25,549 bases of DNA from a virus, in IMG/VR virus record IMGVR_UViG_3300020214_001384, positions 1-25,549 of that record, one strand, 5' to 3'. Below are positions 10,901 to 19,151 of the stretch, piece after piece. Position 1 is the stretch's first letter; each line of letters opens with the position of its first letter. Below the pieces are notes generated by a model that saw only the letters and a program-made list of their open reading frames with translations, did not search any database and had not been told where the DNA came from. The position numbers and the translations under genes are program-made.

Positions 10901-13900
10901 TTTAGTAAGCTTAGTCTTTCCGTCCGCGTCTGTTTCAACAGCTTTAATTACAGGAAGTCCAATTGTATCCCCTGTGTTTGAAGCTTCAATAACACGAATC
11001 AGATGCTGGCTTGTATAAAAAGTGCCTTTTTCTGCTTTAACTTCCTTGTTATATTTATAAAGCTCTAACAAGGACACTATAAATTCACGGTCCGAGAAGC
11101 TACCGTAGGTAATACCTTTATTCTGGTTAGAAGAAATAGTCTTATCCTCAATAAGACTTCCATCTTCTGTCTCATTAAGAATAGAGCTCTTCATTCCTTC
11201 TATCCTTTCAACTCTAAGATCACCGAGCAAATGACGGAACTCATTGGATTCCAATAACATATTGCCAGCAATAAAGTCATCCTGAGATATTGTATTTAAT
11301 GTTTCAGGATTATTTAATGCATTTACTTGAACAAGATGGAATGTAGGTAACTGGTGAGCATATACAAGCTCCCCTTCTGCGTTCTTGTAGGAGGTGCTGC
11401 TGACTGTTTCATCAAAAATAGCATTGCCTTTAGCCAGGTCATTAATCCGGCTTACGTTTCCACCCTCACCAAGATCATCAACTGCATCTTGATCGTCCTG
11501 TTCTTCACCTGGAAGCACAATAAGCTCCTCTTTAAGACTGTCTAGGTTTTTAGCAAACGGATTTTCTAAAGCTTGTATAGACTTAATAATCTGTTTTACG
11601 GACTCAACAGTAGTACCTTCTACGTCTGAATATGATTCTGTAAGCTTACGCTGGGCCTCTGTACGGATATCAGCTTTCTTTTTAGAAGCTATTGAGAACT
11701 TAATAAACAACGGGGAAAGAGATATACCAAGATCTTCTTTCAGCTGGTTGCTGATCCGCTGAGATTCTATATGAAGATCCTCATCAGATATATATGTTCC
11801 TGGATCTAAATAAGTTAGCAAGTCTTGCAGAGATTCTGTTCTTTCTTTTGCAAAAGCTTTCTTCTCCTCACTACTTTTTAATCTAAGTATCTCATTCTCA
11901 AATACTTGTACATATGCATTCTGCCATTGAGTAAACTGAGTCTTAGCCTCTCCCATACGGTTTGCAAGCATAAGAGCCGATATCTTCTTTCCTTTACGGA
12001 TATCCTTATTGATAAAGATGTAATCAACAGTATACTGCTGGAATCCTTTAATGACCATTTGGAAAAGAGTAGCCTGCTTAGGGTTATTAACTGTAAACTC
12101 CCCTGTAACAGGATTTACCTCTAAGTCAACGTCATTAAAGAACTTGTCAAGAAACTTACCTGTTTCTGTGTTGTTATCTCTTAGCTGCTGAAGCCTGCGT
12201 ACAAACTGGGCTTGATCAGTAATATTAGCAACGGCTTTAAGAACCCCATTGTATACCAGGTTAGCATTAACTGCCTGAATAAGAGGTTCCCCGTTTACAA
12301 ACTGAGTATTACCAAACTCGTCATTATCAACTGTAAATGTGGTAGCAGCAATATACTGACGGAGGAACTTACTTAAACTTCCAAAGCCACCAATAGAATG
12401 AGTTTCTTTCCAGTTATCGGTAGTTACTCTAGAACCAAACTCATCTTCCATACTAACATACTCATCATCTTCAAGCTCCTGCTGGTATCCCATTACTCGT
12501 AAATGAATGTCTACAGCTTCAGCTAATGATTTTCTGTTGTCCTCCTCGTAAAATACCTGATACTTCTGATTTAATTTATTAAGGTATTCTTGAGCAAGAT
12601 TTGGATCTTGGTCATGTAATGTTTCAACTTCATTATAATAAAACTCTTTTTTAGGACCTTCTATGTTATATAAATCAAGAAAGTCAGCAAAGATGTCTTC
12701 TAATAGTTTCTTTTTATTGTATGTCCCTGTACTGTTTAATACTCTCATGTGATATATAGACGCCACAGTACTAGCAAGCTGGTCACCCTCTTGTTGAGAA
12801 AGATACTTTGGTATAGTAACGTACATACCATTTTCATCTAACACATCTATTTCACCTATCTTAATAACTTTAAGAACAGGCTCACTTATACTTAATGCAT
12901 CAGACTTTGTAAAACGGTTATCCCGTACTTTACTGTTTCTGTATGCCCCTCTGTCAATTTCACGGAAGAAGTTTATAAGTTCATTACGTGACCCACGATT
13001 AAACAAGCCCTTGATAAAATCCCAAAGCTTCTGAAACCAACCACGGATACCAGGTAGAGTTTTGCTTGTAGATTGATTGTTTTTAAAGTCCTCAAACTGG
13101 TCAGCCATATACTCTTCATAAAATCTCTCTTCTAGTTCTTTATCACTCATTTCCGAGTAGATAGTATGCAGCTCACGCATCTTCTGCATTTCAGCCTTTA
13201 CATTTATTCCTTTCTTACCAGCCTCAATCTTAGCATAAGCTAATAACTTATCTATTTGATTGTCATTAAGCATCAAACGGAATACAGCGTGAAATGCTTC
13301 GTGGTATTTAAAACCGGTGTTAGCACCAACTTCTATACGTCCTTTTACAGAAGACCTGCCATCTTGGAGTACTTCTAAATATGTTAAGAATCTACCAACA
13401 GTAATGTTACCATTTTTAAGACGGTCTGCTAAAACTTCCATCTCTTGAACAGAAACCTTATCACCTAGTATACGATTAATATACTTTTTAAATTGATCTA
13501 TGTTTACTACACTACCCTGATCAAACACAGGAGCGTTGGTAATTTTTAAAGCAGTGTTTCTGCCAGCATTTCTGATATCATTAATCTTGTCCTGAGCAGC
13601 CTTTATCTTTTTATTAAACAAAGCAGAAGCTTCGTTATTAGCTTCTATCATTGCGGCTGCAGTACGAGTTCCGTTAGCTATCTTATCATCTCTACGTTTG
13701 ATAGCTTCAAGTTCTTTATCTCTTTTTAGACTGTCAAGCTCCATCATAGCCTGATCTAATGCAGGATTTTGACTTACTGGATTAGCTTGTTGCTGCTCGG
13801 CTGTACCAGAAGGGGCACCCGACATATTAGCAATCTTATCTCTTAGTGCTTGTCTTTCTTGCTCAGAAAGCTCCTTATTTTTACTTGCTGGCTGAGCCGC

Positions 13901-16900
13901 TGTTGGCTGAGAAGACTGTGGAGGAGTAGGAGGAACAACCTCTACCGATACTGCTTTTACAGATAACGGAACATTTTTAACCACATCTTGAGAAACACTA
14001 GTACGAAGCTGTACTTCATTACCCGTAATCTGGCTGATTGAAATAGTATCAGGACTAGATACCTTAAAGTTTTCTCTTGTTAAAGTAAAGCCTATCTTAT
14101 GTGATTCGTTCTTAGCGTAGTCTTTATCATGTTTCTCTATAGCAGCATTTATCTGCTTTATCATGTCATCAATACTGTCAAACTTTGCAGGATCTGCAAG
14201 TGTTTTTCCATAAACATATATCCGTCTACGAATGTCTTTATCCCCAACTTTTTTATGAAAAGTTAGTTCTAAGTTACCTGTATCATTTAAAGCAAAAGTT
14301 ATATATGTACCAATACCTTGTTGAGGTACAGATATAAATAACGTAGAAGCTATCTCTGAATTTATTTCTTCATTGTAGTCTATCTTTTTACGTACATATA
14401 TTTTCTCCTTCTTTTCATTTTCTCCAGTCTCTACGTTTTTTTCCTTAGTAACAGCAGACCGCTCATTAAGCTTTGTAATCAGACTATTAAGCTGATCATC
14501 TGACATAGGATCAGTTACTAGTTCAATAAAACGGATTGCTCCATTAGGCATCTTAACTACAGCTATATATCTACCTAACTGAGCTGTTGTATCTCTTACA
14601 GCTTTAACTTGAGCTATTTGTTTTTCAATATCTTTACGAGCCTGGCCAGTAGCATTAGTGATTGGTATTTCTGTAATTTTAAAAGTAAATCCTTTACCAT
14701 AGCGTTTGCTACGATCAATAATATAGTAATACCCATCAATAGTATTATAAGGTAGTTGATCAAACGTCACTCCTTTTTTTACAAAGTCAAACTCACCAGT
14801 TCCTACGTTAAACTTAGTAACTTGAGAAACCTGCTCAGGGGTTATTTCAACTTCTTGACCAGGTTTTACGAACTTACTAAGTGCGGCAAATACCGCCCTG
14901 GAAGAGTTATAGTTAGACTTAAACTCTTGCATCTGAGCCATTGGGTCTTTACCTTGACTGTCAAATATCTTTCTAAACTGCTCTAGAGTAAGATTAGACA
15001 TAGGTACAATAGTACCATTATCAGCTATAAATCTTAAGTTATCATAGTTGGTCAAGTAACCAATTGGAGCACCTTTGTAAAGAATCTGAATCTTGTATTT
15101 TTCCTTGGCTTGTACCAGATTTGGGTTAGTCTTTCTGCCACCTGATACATTTTTTAATTCATCATTCTTTGGGTTTTCACTTATTCTAATACTAATACCT
15201 GCAGCTAGTTCTTTTGGATCAGTTGTTTTAAGAAGTGTATCTAATCTTTTCTGAGCAGCATCGTCTGTATCATCTGTATTTCTGTGAGGATATATCCTGC
15301 TAAGTTCATTAGTACGAACCAGCCTAAATATATCTTTATCAATAACTTCACCAGTTTCCTGAGCTTCTAACTTTTGCTTAATAGAAAAACCATCAAGGCT
15401 AGAAACAATAATTGAGCTGTTAGTTCTCTGGCGGTTTCTTAAAAGTGTAAGTCTAACAAGAGGAGTTTTCTTTTCCTTATCATCATTGGCATAAAAAGGT
15501 TCACCTTTTGTAGCTACTACATATTCCTTACCTGTTTTGTTATCTGTTAAGACAAGTCCTGCTCTAATGTCTTGACCGCTAAATGCATAAAAGCTTCGGT
15601 CTTTTTTATCCTTATCAATTCTTTGAGTAATAATCTCATCCCTACCTGCTATTGATTCCGCTTTAGTAACATAGCTTACGCTTATATTTCTTTCTAAAGG
15701 ATCATTTCTATCAGAGTCCATAATCTGGTGTAGACCATTTTCTCCTTTAACTATGTAGACTCCATCTTTACCATCGTCAATGAGAGTTTCCCCTTTGTTG
15801 AGCTTTGGTTTGGACATCTTTACCTTTCTAGTAGGAAGCTCTATTACATCCAGATTATCAGCTGGATTTATCTGCTGCTGTTCTTGTTTACTAAGTCCAT
15901 TGGTAGCAATGAGATTATCAATAAATTTAGGTAGTAAATACTTAGAGATCATCGTAGCAGCCTCTTCTGCAGGCATGCCTTCTTTGGCACCCATATCTAA
16001 AAGAGCCTGTTTTACTTCCTCGGGTTTTAATGTATCCTGATAAGCAAAGTATGCATTCTCAACATCAGCTATAGATACCCCAAGCACATTGGAAAGTCTA
16101 GTAAAGACATCTTCCATTATGTCTGTTGTTAGAGTCTGAGCGGCTAAGACATCCTTTTTTATTACTTCTAAGCCTGCTTTTCTATCCTTAGCTTCTTGAG
16201 CCAACGACTCTGCTTTGTTATACTTCTTATTGTAAAGCTGAGTAAAAGTCTTGCCATTGGGTGAGTTTACCCACTTATCAAAACTAAGATCAGTCTGACC
16301 AGCAGACTTCATGCTTTCATAAGCATCCTGCATGTACTTTGTAAAATCTGGTACCTCTTCACCCTTTTCATCAGGAGGGGTAGATTTCTTTTGAGTCATT
16401 GCAGAAATAGCTTCTTGAATATGCTCCTGATTTAACTTTTCAGCAGCTGCATCCATTGCTTCTAGAAGACGCTTATGAACCTGTACAAATTTTATAGGAT
16501 TAGCTAAAGTATTGTAAGCATCAATATAGTCTTTACTGTCTTTATTAAGTTCAATGTAATCTATAAGCTGCTCATAAATATCCTGAACATCGTCCAGCTT
16601 TACTTCTTGTGTAATACCTGATTCCTGATTTTTAGAAACCACATAATTCTGAAAAGCTGTAAGAGCTTTTTTGAACTTTCTTTTCTGCTTTATACCTTTT
16701 AACTTTAGAGTCTCGTGGTTCTCTTTCCAATTATTTAAAGACTTTAACTGGTTTTTCTTACTCTTAATAAGATCCTTAGTAGTCTTGTCCTTCTCTTCCT
16801 GAGCTTCAAGATTACGTATTTCGTTTTCTAAAAGTTCTATTTCTTTTTCTGTATTTTGTATAACTCCAAGATTTCTAAAGGCAGTAGCCACACTGTTTCC

Positions 16901-19132
16901 TATTCCAGGAATACTAGCTACATCTGTTTGAATCTTAACAGCTCTCTGTGCAGAGCGAGTAGCTTTGTAGTTATTAGTAGCTAATATTTCTATAGCATCA
17001 TCTAAAGCTCTTTTAGCTCTAAGTGCTGTCTTACGTTCAGGTGTACCTTCTTTATAAAGATCAACCATGACAGCGTCTCCAAATTTATCTTTTAACTGCT
17101 TCCATGTCTTGTGAAAGTCTTCAGTTTCATTAGCTACTTTATTAAAGTACTCCTTTACTGAAGATATGTTTTCCTGATTCTTGTCTAAACCAAAAGCTTG
17201 TTTGAACTCATCATCGCTAAAACTATCACCGTATTCTCGGATAGTGTTTATAACAGCTTTATGCATATCTGTCTTTATAGCAGCAGACATCATCTTTGCA
17301 AAAGCCCCATCTTTATTATTTACAAACTCGTACTTGTCACGATTACGGATAGCTTCTTCCATATTCTTTGCCGCACGATCTTGTACTTTTACATTGGCAA
17401 TATGCTCGTTTAAGAAAAGACTTGGTTTTTCATAAAAAGCATTAACTAAAGAAACAGCTTCTTCTACTTTAGCTTTGCGTTCTGCACGCTCAAGACCAGA
17501 TGTACCAGCATAGTATTTAGTCTTACCTACAGCAAAGTTTATAGGTGATAATAGACGGCCGGTAAGTGCCCCCATTAGAAAGGTCTTTGTACCCTGGATA
17601 TTAGTAAATGGGTTATCTATTCCATTCATAATAGATTCCATCTTACTATCATAGCCTTTAGAGCCATGGTATAAACTGTAATAGTAATCTGTAAGTCCTT
17701 TATTAGAACCTTCTTGGAACAATTCCTGAAGTCCTTCAGTAGTTTCCCACTTAAATATATTTCTACCTAATGATTTAGTAGCTTCCCATGCAGCTGTTCT
17801 TTTACCAAAGTCTCTTGAGATTTCACCAAGTAAACCAAATGTGCCAAGCTTACCTTTTGTATAAGCTTTCATTGTTTTCTCACCTGCCTCACTTGCTACA
17901 GATCTGCCAGTGACTTTTAAAACATCATCTGCAAATTCACCAGTAGCTCCAAAGAAAGCTCTACCTGCAGTAAAACGACCAAATAAGTTATTAAACTGTA
18001 GTCGGTTAGATAGCATAAGAATACCTGTGTTAACATTAAAGTTATCATAGGCAGCATCCATTGCATTTTTCTTTATAGACTCAAGCTCTGAGCCTATAGG
18101 AGCTTGTCCTGTATATCTTAGACTTTCATCAAACAGTTTATTGTATAACTCGCCATATGTTCCAGCTGACTCCATACGTGCTTCTGTCATAGCCATGTTG
18201 ACTTCAGACAATAACCTTCTTACACCACCTACTCCAATTGATGCCAGCTGTAAGGCACCAGCCCCAGCTTTACCATACTTTGACATAGTATAAGCTGTAT
18301 TGGCAAGTGGTATAAACTGACGAGCTGATTGAACAGCACCTTCAGTAAAGCTTTTAGATTTCCAAACTGGATTACCAAGCTTTACTAAATCTTCTGCTAC
18401 ATCAGCATGTGAAACAACTCTACCTGCCCATGCTGAAGATTTTAAACCAAGTTTGGCTAATGAGAATTCTGTAGATAAACCCCAGGTAATCAACTCTTCA
18501 GTCAAAAACTGAGAAATTGCTCCAACAGCAAAACCTGATTGTTGAAGCATATCTCCAAAGAACTTACGGTTAAACAGACCTTCTTCTGATTCCGGAGTAC
18601 TAAATATCGCGTACTTATTAAGTATGTCCTTAGTTGTTTTATCTTGTGCCAGCAGTTCTTCTTCTGAACCTACTATTTTTGAAAAGTCTTGTGCAGCTAT
18701 TGCATCTACTAAGTGTCCCCAGCCTTTCCATCCTTCTACATACGTGTTGCCAGCTAATGAAAACATACCTGCTAAACCATTACTCCATACATCACCCCAG
18801 GTTTGACGAGCACCATAACGGTACTCATTTTCTGTGCCTATTGTTGGATTAAAACCTATAGAAGTAAAGTTGCTTGATTGTTTATACCTATCCGCTTGTG
18901 TAGCGTCATAGTCAAAAAACCTTGGAGCAGATAGTGTTTCTATACTAGTTGGTGCTCCGGCAAACTCACTAAGTTTATTTTCAAGAGTATTTACAGATAC
19001 TTCAGCACCGCTGTAATCCCCAGTACTAAGTAAATCAAATACGCCAGTTTCCTGTTCTGGTATAGGTAATATAGGGTCATTAAAATATTCCCCTTGTAAA
19101 GAATCAGGTATAACACTATTAGGTACGGGCAT
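4928..19132 (-). CDS. 4734-aa fusion: ejection-like N-terminus, zincin protease and virion RNA polymerase
   Basis: One uninterrupted frame from ATG 19132 to TAA 4930-4928. Residues 1-about 900 have a conserved-looking start (FFDYDATQADRY, then QTWGDVWSNGLAG) and hydrophobic stretches near 200, 289 and 520. A coiled coil follows at about 760-835. A Pro/Gln/Ala-rich linker spans about 1732-1795. A zincin protease motif HEAFH is at 1944-1948, with EEYMAD at 2006-2011 as the probable third ligand. The polymerase core holds DAQSY (3002), DGPQY (3066), PKSASKG (3122), RIPSQ (3432) and DFDID (3471-3475), and resembles the two-barrel core of multisubunit RNA polymerases as in crAss-like phages. Related phages package this enzyme in the virion and inject it to transcribe early genes. 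The N-terminal part may help it cross the envelope (inference). At 14.2 kb the gene is far longer than the roughly 2200-residue polymerase of phage phi14:2. The C-terminal roughly 400 residues end in a Ser/Ala/Pro-rich tail of unknown role. Confidence 0.93.
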   Translation of the reverse strand: MPVPNSVIPDSLQGEYFNDPILPIPEQETGVFDLLSTGDYSGAEVSVNTLENKLSEFAGAPTSIETLSAPRFFDYDATQADRYKQSSNFTSIGFNPTIGTENEYRYGARQTWGDVWSNGLAGMFSLAGNTYVEGWKGWGHLVDAIAAQDFSKIVGSEEELLAQDKTTKDILNKYAIFSTPESEEGLFNRKFFGDMLQQSGFAVGAISQFLTEELITWGLSTEFSLAKLGLKSSAWAGRVVSHADVAEDLVKLGNPVWKSKSFTEGAVQSARQFIPLANTAYTMSKYGKAGAGALQLASIGVGGVRRLLSEVNMAMTEARMESAGTYGELYNKLFDESLRYTGQAPIGSELESIKKNAMDAAYDNFNVNTGILMLSNRLQFNNLFGRFTAGRAFFGATGEFADDVLKVTGRSVASEAGEKTMKAYTKGKLGTFGLLGEISRDFGKRTAAWEATKSLGRNIFKWETTEGLQELFQEGSNKGLTDYYYSLYHGSKGYDSKMESIMNGIDNPFTNIQGTKTFLMGALTGRLLSPINFAVGKTKYYAGTSGLERAERKAKVEEAVSLVNAFYEKPSLFLNEHIANVKVQDRAAKNMEEAIRNRDKYEFVNNKDGAFAKMMSAAIKTDMHKAVINTIREYGDSFSDDEFKQAFGLDKNQENISSVKEYFNKVANETEDFHKTWKQLKDKFGDAVMVDLYKEGTPERKTALRAKRALDDAIEILATNNYKATRSAQRAVKIQTDVASIPGIGNSVATAFRNLGVIQNTEKEIELLENEIRNLEAQEEKDKTTKDLIKSKKNQLKSLNNWKENHETLKLKGIKQKRKFKKALTAFQNYVVSKNQESGITQEVKLDDVQDIYEQLIDYIELNKDSKDYIDAYNTLANPIKFVQVHKRLLEAMDAAAEKLNQEHIQEAISAMTQKKSTPPDEKGEEVPDFTKYMQDAYESMKSAGQTDLSFDKWVNSPNGKTFTQLYNKKYNKAESLAQEAKDRKAGLEVIKKDVLAAQTLTTDIMEDVFTRLSNVLGVSIADVENAYFAYQDTLKPEEVKQALLDMGAKEGMPAEEAATMISKYLLPKFIDNLIATNGLSKQEQQQINPADNLDVIELPTRKVKMSKPKLNKGETLIDDGKDGVYIVKGENGLHQIMDSDRNDPLERNISVSYVTKAESIAGRDEIITQRIDKDKKDRSFYAFSGQDIRAGLVLTDNKTGKEYVVATKGEPFYANDDKEKKTPLVRLTLLRNRQRTNSSIIVSSLDGFSIKQKLEAQETGEVIDKDIFRLVRTNELSRIYPHRNTDDTDDAAQKRLDTLLKTTDPKELAAGISIRISENPKNDELKNVSGGRKTNPNLVQAKEKYKIQILYKGAPIGYLTNYDNLRFIADNGTIVPMSNLTLEQFRKIFDSQGKDPMAQMQEFKSNYNSSRAVFAALSKFVKPGQEVEITPEQVSQVTKFNVGTGEFDFVKKGVTFDQLPYNTIDGYYYIIDRSKRYGKGFTFKITEIPITNATGQARKDIEKQIAQVKAVRDTTAQLGRYIAVVKMPNGAIRFIELVTDPMSDDQLNSLITKLNERSAVTKEKNVETGENEKKEKIYVRKKIDYNEEINSEIASTLFISVPQQGIGTYITFALNDTGNLELTFHKKVGDKDIRRRIYVYGKTLADPAKFDSIDDMIKQINAAIEKHDKDYAKNESHKIGFTLTRENFKVSSPDTISISQITGNEVQLRTSVSQDVVKNVPLSVKAVSVEVVPPTPPQSSQPTAAQPASKNKELSEQERQALRDKIANMSGAPSGTAEQQQANPVSQNPALDQAMMELDSLKRDKELEAIKRRDDKIANGTRTAAAMIEANNEASALFNKKIKAAQDKINDIRNAGRNTALKITNAPVFDQGSVVNIDQFKKYINRILGDKVSVQEMEVLADRLKNGNITVGRFLTYLEVLQDGRSSVKGRIEVGANTGFKYHEAFHAVFRLMLNDNQIDKLLAYAKIEAGKKGINVKAEMQKMRELHTIYSEMSDKELEERFYEEYMADQFEDFKNNQSTSKTLPGIRGWFQKLWDFIKGLFNRGSRNELINFFREIDRGAYRNSKVRDNRFTKSDALSISEPVLKVIKIGEIDVLDENGMYVTIPKYLSQQEGDQLASTVASIYHMRVLNSTGTYNKKKLLEDIFADFLDLYNIEGPKKEFYYNEVETLHDQDPNLAQEYLNKLNQKYQVFYEEDNRKSLAEAVDIHLRVMGYQQELEDDEYVSMEDEFGSRVTTDNWKETHSIGGFGSLSKFLRQYIAATTFTVDNDEFGNTQFVNGEPLIQAVNANLVYNGVLKAVANITDQAQFVRRLQQLRDNNTETGKFLDKFFNDVDLEVNPVTGEFTVNNPKQATLFQMVIKGFQQYTVDYIFINKDIRKGKKISALMLANRMGEAKTQFTQWQNAYVQVFENEILRLKSSEEKKAFAKERTESLQDLLTYLDPGTYISDEDLHIESQRISNQLKEDLGISLSPLFIKFSIASKKKADIRTEAQRKLTESYSDVEGTTVESVKQIIKSIQALENPFAKNLDSLKEELIVLPGEEQDDQDAVDDLGEGGNVSRINDLAKGNAIFDETVSSTSYKNAEGELVYAHQLPTFHLVQVNALNNPETLNTISQDDFIAGNMLLESNEFRHLLGDLRVERIEGMKSSILNETEDGSLIEDKTISSNQNKGITYGSFSDREFIVSLLELYKYNKEVKAEKGTFYTSQHLIRVIEASNTGDTIGLPVIKAVETDADGKTKLTKEAVVMMAKEVAREFARIQTVNLEIKTGIYTDGEIEGYHYSVDSNGNRDAKKKPRGLKFYKMANALGKQLAEELEADALNPSFDINTKVAKINSRIQEYWGEQISQFVEKLDNLGVVTISKDENNNETIVNNLVDDFIVAGFESKGEENKNIPDEKKNDKLNLIPNSVRHNLSQILINDYLNTLSFNQLLYGDEAKAFKDDIDQVKRAKGANGSGASLESVVLAPELGITEQFTKSHILTFNDPKYKAKFAGGLKDKADAQSYTTTKGMRYTLFGLGQLTPQRAKILDKIENGEKLTPEEIFGENGLKAIEGMFNSYKLVYFDGPQYIKTSTVMLTKELTSMQVDGRWIARPGYEELHDLRERMERFESENSTVTFAAPKSASKGIKRNIFDSRSGFRHASDDNFVGQSTKYWRLQLVNPSNKIQITDPTQAKQIIIAEQDNSTQVNFMGSNTTIGELKNLYLKDTDQRIKNNYFRARNDIFDIEKGFEELGKSIQQDKITAKLEKFQQRAIETLRSSGADSQLLEFFSLDEETGKPKYNLNSTLTLEKYTQLFLAYFSKGVMSEKSPGHSVALMSNFGIKVVKVFTGRFDEEGNPIGEVVQRSVVEKDPKKYMKAKRWNNDLDRQFTDLKEGDIYVDDLRHNVPEYDKNGKIIGRYSEFMMPPHFMEDMNLKPGDRIPDHIAKMFGVRIPSQDKHSFISLKMVDFMPAYYGSTAVFPHELIEISGADFDIDKLYMHIAETYTRSGKRVAYGSAKTREGKFEEFVRWNSKNNRTFREELEKKKDTDPNYLSILKKIADLKRLEKDIDKAFNNIQKSDGSIRQGFVTAVVSARLVDSIRQKLTGIPELKEFSDQYGLTEDTYFVRDLQEMIAALDEKEERDFVLTMGTQWYNEFKSIATEMKDVETRLIQESLKEIGLPATEIELASSKTELNNGVLNNRILAQKLAFLNNEHVTKGGSNAIGFKVASVKALSDLLDPAATDNFLDLLSIGVNEDGNKIYPKGLGEVLLEGGSDTDSLLGKYKAYKNNKEGSRNIGPAVNSMLVYAILNNFNIKLRDTFIGSDGKPAKIFNFKLNGHVFSNYGNTRSYNSASGKYDSNQRIFSTISTLVSAMTDNTKERLAARLGLNIEAVGYVSNIVAQGVPLRSAVLLMLQPVVREYFEQTKIASNNIKTGAESLIFKSQVAKELLNKYQERAGQEYSKEDLTDDILVNNIKDNGSSATYQASVMEDFMGIINQSRYYSAVAGILKLTKGLGTSFEEYDAINEKIDMLGLRVRDNEKFERYLDPIYGQVPPFDLRQIMMGYDQNKPFHTYIQGYIKIADQISEISKGMFLERTAIFKRIEDIVKSNLNVRPSLRERFNTELKKDLISYLSIKAYRKFLAESGRTGTLSTMTNALLYDEAAVAKGEDFMDIVEIMRTIRQKLPNNYLANQFLNVISTSVVDAESKIALNSKNRDGINKLEANTWAKLSEYQIEKLRDAFVDIYQSEEDFDGKGRNGRDMANALFNYLIVKDGAQFRSGSFIRYIPNFIFTDFLNSTGRANDILKLSVNADNVEEMDEQYKKVFGITSLDLFNEFMENYVTHTGNSYYVRKMLIYNESKFEPTGNKVVDSFEPASLVETEKGISIDIFRGTRDKQQAISEMSLEEQAGITFMSDEDYIEYVTSLSEEEKEELKESRTKSRKFNDNEKGKFSKNMQSLRDKGFISNPSGQVLFPYIIKVSSGDMFKADKYYILKSVRKTKKSQDKNFDPKRLIQKGELVAQGIAAFYEPVQRKGAAKTFKGAAMFDPIPETAKLPRYRRPIGNTADFNPFYYTKSEDAVKEENWMLRHGFPVQQTAADAKVAAASKPVDTGSRSPKSILLEDYGITMKIEAGKGVTFEGDVIDMLKEKMTAKEFEKIVTPADLLRALGYVPSAAAPIVSTSTENSAESLKQAAAEGKPNVDLIRRMVESSQIFGSDSSPTSEKNPPVDPEEIKRRIEMMSRGQNPLNDECAGG
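8708..10129 (-). other. RNA polymerase catalytic core motifs (residues 3002-3475 of the fusion)
   Basis: The DFDID triad (D3471, D3473, D3475; bases 8722-8708) is preceded 39 residues earlier by RIPSQ, and the phrase ISGADFDIDKLY matches the arrangement of cellular beta-prime subunits, where R-x-P-T is followed by NADFDGD. DAQSY, DGPQY and the Lys-rich PKSASKG upstream fit the first (beta-like) barrel of single-chain phage enzymes. The three Asp are expected to hold the catalytic magnesium. Assignment of the upstream motifs to the first barrel is less certain than that of DFDID. Confidence 0.85.
13100..13303 (-). other. zincin metalloprotease motif region (residues 1944-2011 of the fusion)
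   Basis: HEAFH (bases 13303-13289) gives two His zinc ligands and the catalytic Glu1945. EEYMAD, about 60 residues downstream, supplies a plausible Glu ligand, as in gluzincin-like domains of large phage proteins. A zincin domain near the RNA polymerase has been described for crAss-like phages. Its substrate is unknown. Confidence 0.8.
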
Positions 19133-19151
19133 GTATATCTCTTTAGAGTTA

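Noticed and set aside
15780-16040. Plus-strand open frame of 86 codons (and similar ones at 634-903, 17181-17435, 19588-19875, 23090-23338)
   Set aside because: Antisense shadows of strongly coding minus-strand genes, with low-complexity hydrophobic or Ser-rich products.
4928-19132. Intein or intron as the reason for the extreme gene length
   Set aside because: No His-Asn C-terminal splice motif with a following Cys/Ser/Thr was noticed, and the domain order is explained by fusion of phage modules.
19133-19151. AAAGAG near the start of the 4734-aa gene as a Shine-Dalgarno
   Set aside because: Weak match, not repeated at the other starts and inside a CTCT-AA-AGAG mini-palindrome; no support as a real ribosome binding site.
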